Source: Polytrichum commune
Lineage: Eukaryota; Streptophyta; Polytrichopsida; Polytrichales; Polytrichaceae
Direction: 5' to 3'
Assembly: GCA_950295325.1 (NCBI GenBank)
Contig: OX485806.1
Span: 26,536,001 to 26,600,000 of the forward strand
Length of the DNA stretch: 64,000 nucleotides
Position numbers and translations under genes: made by a program. Of this stretch, positions 1 through 10,100 are shown in pieces (position 1 is the stretch's first letter; each line of letters begins with the position of its first letter). A model generated the notes under the pieces. The model was not told the DNA's origin, did no database searches, and was given only the letters and a program-made list of their open reading frames with translations.

Positions 1-59
1 AAACAGTGTTTTGTCAATATGAGCAACATTATATGCTGCTCACTACGAATGTCTCAAAG

Positions 60-440
60 GGCTATAAGGTAGATGTGCCTAATTCGGTGTTTGTTCTTCA
101 ACGGACACCATATTTGAGTGGTATATGGATGGGTGTGAATCTAAGAACGGACACCAAAGAGACATGTGTCAAGAAGAGAATGGACTACGTGCTCAGAATT
201 TCTTAACCTTTCTAAGCTTAATAGTCAACATAATTGGGGACCTATACGATCATTCAATAAGAAAGAGAATATTCACTTGGACAATGAATAAGATATTCAT
301 AGCAGCTCCAAAAATTATCAGGGGCACGATTTGGATTTACTAATCGTCTCAAAATAATTGAGTGTTTCATATCCTACAAAAAGTGGGTGCAGAGTGAAAA
401 GTGTATGTTGAAGGCCTGCTTACCTTACTACTACAGAATT
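60..440. repeat. Copy of the dispersed repeat family R1
   Basis: This stretch carries the hallmark words of a family I call R1: a GGACACCAAA(A/G)GAC segment with flanking text about a variable-position Ile/Leu-free AT-rich arm, then a segment about 250 bases away resembling GAGAAGTGGGTGCAGAG. Recognisable full or partial copies recur near 5.65-6.29, 8.6-9.29, 20.98-21.12, 28.77-28.86, 36.98-37.17, 40.37-40.48, 42.68-42.89, 43.35-43.45, 49.43-50.23, 57.0-57.13 and 59.64-59.77 kb in both orientations. No coding capacity is seen. It could be an old MITE or SINE-like element; ends are not defined. Confidence 0.6.
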
Positions 441-527
441 AATGACACCACCATGTTTATCACATGGGGATTTCCAACTACTGATCTATTTTATTACGAG
501 AAGTTTGTGATGGATTATGATGAGTAC

Positions 528-824
528 CCTAATTTTCTTCCGGCCCAGCGGGTGGACTTTTGGAGAGCAATCTGCTTCGGAATGCAGTTTTAGTGCCATC
601 GTGTCCAGCGCCGCGGGAGCTGACATGCAACACTTGCATTTCTCGTACTCCTGGTCCCCCGTGTTACTTTGGCTTTGTGCACAGAAATCCTCCGACACCA
701 TTGGACCACTCGCTTGCATCTCGCTCCAAGACCGGCAATGCCTTCCATATGCATACCCAAGAGCCAGACACCCTGCTCCCACCAATATTGGCTGGTAATG
801 CACCATTCCGCTCAGAAAGTCCAT
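528..824 (-). CDS. PTH2-like peptidyl-tRNA hydrolase, first exon only (partial gene)
   Basis: Reading on the minus strand from ATG at 824, this exon gives about 99 residues. Residues 11-30 (PILVGAGCLALGYAYGRHCR) closely resemble the N-terminal membrane anchor of plant and animal bacterial-type PTH2 proteins (PTRH2), where the anchor is followed by a variable linker and then the catalytic domain that releases tRNA from stalled peptidyl-tRNA. The linker here is Cys- and Ser-rich. The exon is taken to end at a GTACTC donor (527-526), after a run of basic residues; this donor is a guess. The catalytic block (usually a Lys-Met-Gly-Lys-Gly-Lys motif) is not in the window, so it must lie beyond position 1 on this strand. 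The annotation rests mainly on the anchor, so a different membrane protein is possible. Confidence 0.55.
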
Positions 825-829
825 CTAAT

Positions 830-1890
830 TCTTCCAGCTCTCTTCGAGACCATCAACTTCTGAGCACCGATTCCACGACATGGTATCAACTTTCCACTAA
901 GTCCATTTGGGCGTGTAACTTTACAGAAAAGAAAGCATCCCAACATCAACCAACACATGAACTCTTCGAGACCATCAACTCCTGAGCATCGATTCCACTA
1001 CATGGTATCAATTTTCCACTTAGCCCATATGGCGCCTAACCTACAGAAAAGAAAGGATTCCAACATCAACCCAACACAAATTATTCACACATTTTTTCAT
1101 TTTTCTCAAGCTCTTCTCGGAGATACATACCGGAGTAAGTGATTCAGATGCCCGAATGTCCAGAAACACATTTGCTCTTTCTGCTCAAGAAGTCAATTTA
1201 ATTCTTCCAGCTCTCTTCGGGAGTATCAAATCCTCCTGAGTACCAATTCCACGACATGGAATTTATTTTCTACTTAGCCTATTTGGTGCCTAACCTTACA
1301 GAATTGAAATCATTCCAACATCAATCCAAACAAAATCCATTCATGCGTTCTTTCATTTCTTTAGCTCCGATCGCACATACATACCGAAGTAATGTGATTC
1401 GGATGCCCAATACCCAAACAATTCATTCACTCGTTCCGCTCAAGAAGTCCACCCAATTCTCCCATCTCTCTACGGGACCTGTACCAATACCATGACAATG
1501 TATAAGTTAATTTCCACTTAGCCCGCTTGGTGCCTAACTTAACAAAAAACAAAGCATTCCAACATCAACCCAACACAAAGTATTCGGACATTCTTTCATT
1601 CCCTCAAGCTCTGTCTCGGAAGTAAAGTGATGCAGTTGCCCAATACCGAAATTCCATCTAACTCTTCCAGCTCTCTTCGGGACCATTAACTCCTGCATAT
1701 TTACCAATTCCACGACATTGCACAATAACATGCCATTGGCGCCTCCTAACCTTATAACAACAAAAGAAAGCATTTCCAACATCAACCCAATACAAAAACA
1801 AAATCGTACATTCATGCATTTCCATCAAGATCTCTCACATACATACCGAAGTCAGTGATTTAGATGCCCATATCCAAACAGTCCTTCACT
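830..1890. repeat. Degenerate tandem array, unit about 220-255 bp, about 4-5 copies
   Basis: The words TTCCAACATCAACCCAACAC (near 940, 1059, 1314, 1557 and 1776) and CCAGCTCTCTTCGGGA (near 836, 1208, 1668) recur in the same order with intervening shared phrases such as TTCCACTTAGCCC and ACATACATACCGAAGT. Spacings between the first word are 119, 255, 243 and 219 bases, so one unit is shortened. The array starts six bases upstream of the proposed PTH2-like ATG and so occupies its promoter side. It encodes nothing convincing. Confidence 0.8.
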
Positions 1891-1904
1891 CATCCTTGCA
1901 CCAA

Positions 1905-2400
1905 TTAGGTCCACAGAGGTCGCATTGGATGCCAATTCTGCCCGTCACCATGAGATTCTTTCAACAAATTCGCTTCCAAACGGGAAATGGATGGAACTCT
2001 CTTGGAGATGACAACGTCCATGGGTCGCGGAAGCATGCAACCCATGGCTGCAACCATGATGACAGCATCAGCAGCGCCATGGAGGCTCCAGGAGGCGTGA
2101 GGAGTTCCTCCTGCATGTTGCTTAACCTTTCGGTATCCTGAATCCTCCAAAGCAATAGAGACGCGAATTCGAGCACCGCATCGGAGATAAGAGAATCGTG
2201 GTCGTTCCTGAGTGGCAATTTTCATGGATTTTCTTTCTTTCCATGCCAGGGCTAATTGATTGACAGCGGGCGCAGGGTGTGAATCGACGTGAAGCCCCCT
2301 CAAACGTTCCTTCTTAACGGCCCGCTTTCTTCTGGGAACGGAGGGCCGCAGCCGCGCGGGCGCGTCGGCCACGTGGTGCCTGCCCACATTTTCTTTCTAA
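1905..2400. other. GC-richer segment with overlapping open frames, status unknown
   Basis: The segment is richer in G+C than its surroundings and is open in more than one frame on the minus strand. The frame at 1961-2218 has an amphipathic, protein-like pattern (for example LEFASLLLWRIQDTERL and a run containing ASMALLMLSSWLQPW). I recognise no family, and no splice context could be settled. It could be an upstream exon or the 5-prime region of a minus-strand gene, or chance openness caused by base composition. Confidence 0.25.
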
Positions 2401-2939
2401 CATGAGTCACGGCACTGACATTTTATCAGCATTTAAGGTAGATGGGTTAATTGGTTTATTGGTTTATTTTCCTCCTAGGACATGAAATACACTCTAAACT
2501 CCATAATATCATGCTTTGCGGCAATTAAAGTGCACGTGATATTAAGGAGTTATGTAGAGTTCTAGGACGTCTATACGTGCATTACGCAGGGCCGACAATG
2601 TGGATAAATTTATAGGGCCAATAACGGGATTGGTTGGCGGGGAGGGCATAACTATTACCAAGTTTGCTAGGGTGGTGGAGCGACAACTGGCCCAGTGTGG
2701 GTTTGGAAAGTGGTTCACAACTTGGGAAAGTGAGTTATATGGAGTGAACACATGACAAGGTAAGTTATCTAGAGCTGCAAAGATAACTTATCCAAAGTTT
2801 GGAAGGTGAGTCTGCATGGCGATGGCGTCTGCAGTGAGCACACAAAGAGTTTATGCATTTTATTTTTGTGCTCTGAGATCAGTAGAATTTTTTCTACGTT
2901 GTGGTGTCTATCTGTCCACATTAATTCTTTTTTGAGTAG
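2400..2939. other. Spacer before transposon remnants
   Basis: No gene was recognised. The stretch 2460-2560 contains phrases shared with the repeats near 5.5-5.64 and 53.2-53.43 kb (the ATATTATGGAGTTxxxAGTGTA type), in inverted orientation, so part of it is dispersed-repeat DNA. Confidence 0.4.
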
Positions 2940-3860
2940 AATTTTTGTCATGCCTTCAAGGATGCGTGCTCTTGCTCAATCTCCAAGGCAAGAGCAACAT
3001 CGCGTTTGTTTAAAGTATGTTGAGGCTTCAGTGGCGATTGCAGTGGGAGGCATGGATGTGGGCATTGCGCTCCTTGTGAAATTGAAGAGGATTATAGAGG
3101 AGCGATGTATTGCCAGGTTGTGTTCCGAGGAGAAGGGTGGGGTGTTGACCAATAAGCATTTCCAAATGGTGGTGGAGGGGAATTTTGCTAGTCTTCCAGT
3201 GTTGAAAGAGAACCAAGGTTTGTATAGGATGGGATGAAAGTACACCAACGAGTCATGTTAACTCATGCAAGAATTTAAGGGATACCTTCAACATTTTGAG
3301 TTTGTTCTTTGTAATGTATTGGTGGAGGACATGAATGATGGCAAAATAGAGTATGTGAAGTTCAGCAAGGCGGGTTTGAACAATCTTGTCAGTCTATCTC
3401 ATAACAACATTTTGCAAAAGGCACATAAATGGGCACGATTTTCGTATGGAAAAACACTGGGATGTTACTCTTGCCGGTACTCTGTACAGCATGTGCAAGT
3501 GTGGGCAATTCTACCTGAATCCAACATGGATGATCCCATTGAGGTCCGTTGGAATGGATGTGAAATGGGCGGTGTTCATTTGGAATAACATGATGAACCC
3601 ACATGAAATTCAAATGGAAGACATGTCCAATGTTTTTTTTTGGACACCATCACAAAGGTGTCCAATATGAGATATTTTAACGCATAACAAAAATGCAATT
3701 GACCATCATGAGGAGGAGAGAGAAATCAATCGTGCATTACGCAACGGTATTGTTATAGAGGGTGATGGGATAGACCCGGAATTGGTGGCTTTAGAATGGA
3801 CTTGGATGGCGGACGACGCTCAAGCTAGGGTTACTAAAACTACTAGTGGATGAGCACATG
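2940..3860 (+). pseudogene. Broken reading frames of a probable transposon-derived protein
   Basis: On the plus strand 2951-3234, 3265-3588 and 3386-3670 are successive open stretches in changing frames, separated by stops and frameshifts, followed by an acidic stretch near 3700-3850 (DHHEEEREINRALRNG and onward). The changes of frame with protein-like composition throughout suggest a decayed gene. Because a hAT dimerisation segment follows directly downstream, the simplest reading is the body of a dead hAT-like transposase or a gene carried with it. I could not match the upstream part to a named domain. Confidence 0.35.
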
Positions 3861-3894
3861 TGTTGATTATGGGGTTGTTGAGTAGTGTTCAATA

Positions 3895-4345
3895 TTGAAG
3901 TCTTCAACACTTGTCAAATGCCATTTTGGCCATCAAAAAAGTTTTTTGGGGGGGAACTTCGCAAAAATGTGCTCTGCAAAGTTTCCACCCTTCACAGTGA
4001 AGGCCTCTCCAAAAATTGCTTGTCACAAAATATGGTGGTTGCAATTTGCAAATAGAAATATAGCTGGACTCCAATTTTGGCACTCTAGCAGACACTTCCA
4101 AATTCCAATAACTCATGCAATTTCAACTCTACAACTTCGACTCGTCACTAACTACAACTACAGCTTGGCAAGCACAACTACATGTGAACGTGAATTTTCC
4201 AAACAGAATTGGGTGAAGAGTGATCACAGAAGTCGATTGAAACTTGAAACATTGGATACATTGATGTGAGTGTCATTATGCGGTCTTCCGATGGAAAATA
4301 TGGATTGGGCTGGAATTTTTGATACTTGAAAATTGACCGAAAACC
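3895..4345 (+). mobile_element. hAT-family transposase remnant (C-terminal dimerisation region)
   Basis: The plus-strand frame 3895-4269 ends in a block with Thr-Thr-Thr-Cys-Glu-Arg-x-Phe-Ser-Lys-Gln-Asn, then a spaced Arg-Leu-Lys-x-Glu-Thr-Leu-x-x-Leu-Met. This is the conserved arrangement at the C-terminus of hAT transposases (the segment that mediates dimerisation, including ZNF862-like plant relatives). After a stop at 4267 the same frame continues VSLCGLPMENMDW, which is also expected in this family, so the stop is a disabling mutation. No terminal inverted repeats or 8-bp target duplication were identified, so the limits of the element are unknown. Confidence 0.6.
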
Positions 4346-4700
4346 GGAGGGTTTTGCCTTTGGAGTTGGATGATGATTAAGTGCATTATGTAGGGAATTC
4401 AAGTAATACTAGTGCATCATTTTATTGCATGTACTTCTTCAATATAGTGAGACGTCATATTATTTTCATGTTCAATACAAAACGGCCAATATCAAGTTTC
4501 CTTTTGTGAAAGTGTTGCCAAAAAAGTTTGAAAGTTTGAGTGAAGTGTGATTATTCTGAAGCCCTTTACATTGAAATGCATGTGCACACTTCAAACTTGA
4601 ACACGGCTGCTGAGGCTCTTGCACGGTGTCTGTCAAAGTCACAAAGCGAGTGGGGCCAGCAACATGCCAGTGCCTTTATATGTTCATGCCCATGGTCTAA

Positions 4701-5199
4701 GGGCCACTTCACACACGAGACTGAGAGCCCGTGACCATTACACTTCAAGCACTCTCATTGGTGGAAAAGGCGGAGCCGGTCCAAGTTCGCTTCACACTAC
4801 GCTTGAGGGACCAACGGAGTATGTGAATGCAAGATGGATGCAAAGTCTACATGGATTCCTACATGGCATTGAATGGGTCATGTTTCATGGTCACTTGGAC
4901 TGTTTTCAAAAACCACCTCTTGGAGGTAGGCCTAACACAAAACCGGGAGACCAAGGCACTCCGAACTCTCATAATTATTGATTTATTCTATTTTATCATG
5001 TGTGAGAACCCGCATGAATAGACATTCATTGGAAAAAGCATTTGGTTGAGGGCTCGGTTACATATGACTTCACACTACACTTGGGGTTCGTGACCACACT
5101 ACACGATTTTGGAGGTGTGTTGGGACGGCCTTTGGACACTTTCTTTTCGGCTCTCACGATTACATGGTCACGGCTCTTGGCTCATGTATGAAGTGGCCC
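4701..5199 (+). mobile_element. PIF/Harbinger-type (Tourist-like) MITE, copy 1
   Basis: This 499-bp element begins GGGCCACTTCACACACGAG and ends with the inverted counterpart GAAGTGGCCC; the inverted match, with a few mismatches, runs about 38 bases to the GTGACCAT words. It is flanked by TAA at 4698-4700 and 5200-5202. A 3-bp TAA/TTA duplication with GGGCC-like termini is typical of PIF/Harbinger elements. It has no transposase frame. Related copies lie at 31002-31707 and 41383-41881, and a diverged one at about 60172-60663. Confidence 0.85.
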
Positions 5200-5329
5200 T
5201 AAGGGAGCATAGCATAGAGGAAGCCTTCTGAGGTTGTGTAAATGTTAAATTAATTAATAAGGTTGTCAGCTGGTTACTGCCAAACTGACTTGTCTTTTTT
5301 TGTGCCAACTTTTTGGCACAGTTCCTCTT

Positions 5330-5650
5330 ACCCCACCCCCACTACATTAGTTGATCTCCCAAATATACCCATAGTTCAAATGGATGCACGATATAAGAGA
5401 ATTAGTGTAGGATTTGACATCGCGGGATAACACAAAGCCAACATTTGCAATAACAACAATAATTCCAATGATAACATCATGATGCATGCAAGCACGTGGT
5501 TTGAATTATATGGGAGGAAAGCATGGCAACAAAGAGTGAGATTTAAATTGAAAACATCCGTTCCCTAGGGTTTCAGGATATAAGAGAAGGACCGACATGA
5601 AGGGGGTTGATATTATGGAGTTCAGAGTGTACTCTATTAGTACGAGATGG
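5330..5650. repeat. Dispersed repeat, related to 53.1-53.43 kb
   Basis: Phrases such as GCAAGCACGTGGTTTGAATT, ACATCCGTTCCCTAGGGTTT and ATTATGGAGT reappear in the same order in 53150-53430. The two copies are clearly diverged. No termini or coding potential were seen. Confidence 0.55.
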
Positions 5651-6290
5651 TTAGCAAATCCAAATTGAGGATGTACACTAAATAGTAAGTGACACTAAAT
5701 GTCATATAGTGTAGTCACTTTCCTCGTAAGCTCGTTATCAAACTGAAGATTTCCATGCTCATTAAATGGCCATATATTATAGGTCCTCCCAATATTGTTA
5801 AAGACTACTGAGTTTGGAATGCTTGTCGTAATTGGAGCATGTAATCCAATCTCTTTTAAGCACGTGTCCTTTAAATACCTGTTCATGAAGGGGTACCAAA
5901 CCACATACCACTTGGATTTAGCGGTCCCATTAAGATAAGTTCTTGAATCAGGCAAATGTTACTCTTGATTCACCTTTGCTTCCAATATTGTAGTGACAAT
6001 ATGGTGAGGTTAGGTACTCAGGGTGGGTTTACATCAGGGATTGGGTCCAAGAAATTTGGGATCCATAGAAACCTCTTAATGGACCTTATTTTATAGTCAA
6101 GACCAGTCCCAAGTACTTGAAGATTGGTTTCTTAAACCAGCCATATGAGCTCCGAAAATTATGAAGCAAATTTCTACACGCGCAACTTGTATTTTGCTAA
6201 TTATCTCACGCTATTTGCGTCTTTCATATCCTACGAGAAGTGGGTGAAGAAGAGAGAAAAGTAATCAAATAACACACATCTACCTTGCAT
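5650..6290. repeat. R1 repeat copies
   Basis: The segment 5640-5905 follows the R1 order (a short palindromic ACACTAAAT insertion near 5657-5710, then CATGCTCATTAA, then AAGCACGTGTCC). The segment near 6150-6270 holds the other end (CCTACGAGAAGTGGGTGAAG). These are probably one or two interrupted copies. Confidence 0.5.
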
Positions 6291-7114
6291 GCACGAGCAT
6301 GCTTGTTTTTTTCTGTTGACACCTGATCAGAATTGGAAAACAGCATATTTATATATGTAAATGTAACAAATGTACTGCACTACATGCGGACAGCAGGACA
6401 TGATGATATCCCACATTCATAAATTCCTAACCTAATATTGAAAGAGCTCAGTAGGTATTGCACCTCAAATCAGTTGACACCATTGTTGCAATCCCACAGT
6501 ATACACATTCTGTTACATCCAATACTTACACCGCAACCTGCACAGGAAACATGATGTCTAAGGTGACCAGGACATCCTGAAGCCTTCCATCTTACATTTT
6601 ACACACCCAAGTAGTCACCCTTAAAGGTCCAAGGAGGTCCAAGAGGCCCATATATGGACCTTTAAGATGTCATACAGAGGGGTTTAAGGATACCATTTCT
6701 TTATTATAAAATTTCAGCTAAAAGTGCCAAAAGTGACCCCTATCTACATTTAGCCCAATTATCATATGCAGTATTCCAATTGGAGCATGCACATATATTG
6801 TATTATAGGGGGATTTGGACTCGTATAAACATAGACTCAAATACATACCACATATATCTACTAACCGCTGTCACATATGACTTTATTTTCTGCTTCCTCT
6901 TTGTGCTAGGTTGTGCTAAATATGCATTCAATATCACAGACGCCCAAAAAAACATTGTATCAATACTTGTTTAAGATTTGTACAAATTTTGAAATGTATC
7001 CCACGTACAACAACACACCCCAGTCCTTTGAGGTTTAAGCCAATGAGTTTGCAATCATTGAAACTGCAATATTGGAGGTAGACATCTTACCGGCTAGGTG
7101 GGTGTGTGTGATAT
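6290..7114. other. 3-prime flank of the phosphatase gene, nothing recognised
   Basis: No open frame of interest, RNA gene or well-defined repeat was seen. The part next to 7115 should include the 3-prime untranslated region of the minus-strand phosphatase gene. Confidence 0.4.
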
Positions 7115-10100
7115 TTAGAGAGTGGACGAGTTCCAACTTGCGTCAACAGCTGCAATAATTTTGCTGTGTAGAGTCTTCCCACAACATGCTATGATTCCAC
7201 GATCCAAGCCTTCAAGAAACCGTCCCTTGGAGAAGTCGAGTGGGCAACCACCTGCATCCGTTACTACCCCACCAGCTTCTTGAACAATAAGTACACCTGC
7301 TGCATGATCCCAAATCTTCTCTTTATATCCTGCCTTAGCAAACTTCATAAAAATTTCTGCATCGCCCCGTGCAATCGCTGCATACTTGGCCATGCTGTAG
7401 ACTCGTAAAGGTTGATTCCTGGCAGACAGGATGATCAATTGTCATAATGATTTTTGCAAGTATTCAGCACCACAGCATAAAGGGGTAAAAACTGATCATC
7501 TGAAATCTACATTAAACAGTCCATGCTGGAGTGAATAAATACCCTTACTAACTGCTGACCAAGAGATTTTAGTAAATAATCTCACTGTATTCTCAATGTT
7601 AATCCTTCAAAGGACCAATGGGCTCAACGTACAACCTATATAATCAATTTCTAAAAGCCTCACCACGTCTCCAAAAAATGTTTTTAATGTTTATGGATTT
7701 GAAACTTTATTATCTCATTAACTTATGTCAAAACTAAATTAAAATATCCACATGTGATATCCACATAAAAATATCAAAATGCCAAGCATGTATCTGCATC
7801 AAGGGCACCCACACTGAGTTTGAACCCAAAGCTTCAATAACTTTAAGGTATTCAAGTCATTTGAAAAGTGCACTTGAAAAATGAGTTGAATTTAGATAGG
7901 GTCACAGTTAACACAATCAGCACAAATTATAAGTATGTAGCTCAAATACACGTTTTGTGTGCATGGAGAGGCCCAGATTAATGGTTCAGATGCTTAGTGG
8001 TTAAGCAGCTATGCTCATAGGAATAAGAGTGCTGCTAATCGTCCAAATCTCCTAAAGGCAAACAACCACATTTTCACAAAATCTTACCTCTGAATTCATA
8101 TAGGACATGTAGATCAATGAGCCTTAGCAGAGGAGAGTTTCTAGCACTAATGATTATCACAGCCCAAATTTCAATCTCTGTGGATAAAAATGGAAGACAT
8201 GTACTTGTATATAGAAATCATGGAGGAAAAGCTAAGATAAAGATCTCCTATGCTTGATGTCAGGGTTTGGGATTTGGCTACCTCAGACCAAGCGTGTCAG
8301 CAAGGCCAGCCGTGAAGGAATGACTGGAATTTCCTTTCTCAACCGGCTCACAGAAAGTTGCATATGCAGGATCAACAATTTTTGACACAGAGACCTTGGA
8401 AGGAGGATGAGGACTGTTGAAAGTTTTGCCATTGAAAATCATAGGTTGCATCCAAGCATGGCCCTCTCCCTTTTGGGCAGTCAGGACACAACCTCTGTGC
8501 CACATGCTGGGGTCTGGTGGTGAGAGCTTCATAGCCATTCGATAATACCTGCATAAAGAATCATCAGTAAGGTAAGCGGGCCTCATTTGGTTACTAATTT
8601 GTCCTCTTAATTAAACACCTATATTTGAGCAATGTGTTGGTTAGGTGTGGATCTAAGAGCGGACACCAAAAAACGTCATGTCTTTGTAAGAGATTGACTA
8701 AGTGCTCAAAACTACACTAAATATGATATTTAGTGTCACCAATTCTAATTGTCTTGCTCAATACTACTTGTGAACCGTGGTGTCGTGTCACCAACACTAA
8801 ATGTTAACCCCACATTATTCGTCATTCCTTGTAAATTTTTTAAGGAATTATAGATTTACAGTGTTGCAATTACTGTCACTTACCAACTGAATTTCCATCC
8901 AAATCTCAATCACCCCTGACAATATTTCATCACAAGTTGCTGACAAGAGAAGGTAGGGTTTTGGCCAATGGATGAACTCATCCACCATCCATGACAATAT
9001 TTGTTCACTTATTCATAAGTAGTGTCATCCAAAGAGTTACCATAGTGACATAAAATACCATATGACACTAAATACCATATTTAGTGTAAGTTCACATTCT
9101 AGCTTAAGAGTGAACATGATTGGGGGGACGTATGAGGAAAAAGTCTATGGCCTGGAGTTGGACTCCCTGATCGTCTCGTCCCAATCGTATGTTTAGTATT
9201 ATAAGAGAAGTGGGTGCAGAGATGATAGAGTCCATTTTAGGCCCACTTACCTTACCATTCAAAGCCCGGTGATAACCAAGATGGAAAACCATATTAAACG
9301 TTATATTGACTCTTGAGATTAGAGGTATCTACTATTGATATTTGCAACTTCACAACTAAACAGTTAACAATACCAACATTTTTATGTGAAGTTTTCTATG
9401 TGGAAGATATCAATATTGGTTGGTTATTTGAAACTTTTGAGACAAGTGAATAACTATAATCCATACCGCATGATAACTGGGTTGATAACCAGCATGGTCT
9501 GTATAACCAGCCAGCACCAGCAAAGACATAGCACGCACACTGGATGAGAAATCATTAGATTGGAAGTATATAACTTACTTGTGATGGTAACCTAGCCAGG
9601 CAGTCCGCATTGGGAAATTTGGGCATCCAAGAACTCCAAGCACCACTTCTCCATCATCTACCAAAGCAAGTGCAACCGCATACTGATCACCTCGAACAAA
9701 GCCAAGTGTGCCATCCACTGGGTCAAGCACCCAGTGTCGCCCTTTCGCCCCACCAAGTGCAGTTCCCTTGTTGATCAGTTTGAGAACTTCATAGGAGCCA
9801 AGAGGTTGCTTTGGGGGCGCTATACCCACCACGGATGACTCAAATAAGCATTCGTTTACAGCATTCACTACCCTTTGCGACATAGCAATGCCATTTTCAC
9901 CTCTCAAGCCCTTTGTATCTTCTTCGGCTACCAACGAGATCTCTTCCCCTTGAAACGATTGAGAAAGAACCCAGCTCACAACTGCCTGCACACCCCAATC
10001 TGCCCGCCCCAAGTGTCAGTGTTTTGAGTTCCAACACCTCTTGTTTGCCTTGTTGTCATTTATGTATCAAGATCAAAAATCTCTCAAGTCCAATAATACA

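Noticed and set aside
4619..4981. Open frame whose product reappears at 31337-31528 and 31565-31885 (SHTRLRARDHYTSSTLIGGK and onward)
   Set aside because: All three lie in copies of the same Harbinger-type MITE and the shared peptide is simply repeat DNA translated; there is no start, domain or codon pattern to support a protein family.
8715..9086. Assignment to the CACTA (EnSpm) superfamily
   Set aside because: The CACTA ends fit, but the duplication is TA (shown by the empty site at 40.7 kb), not 3 bp.
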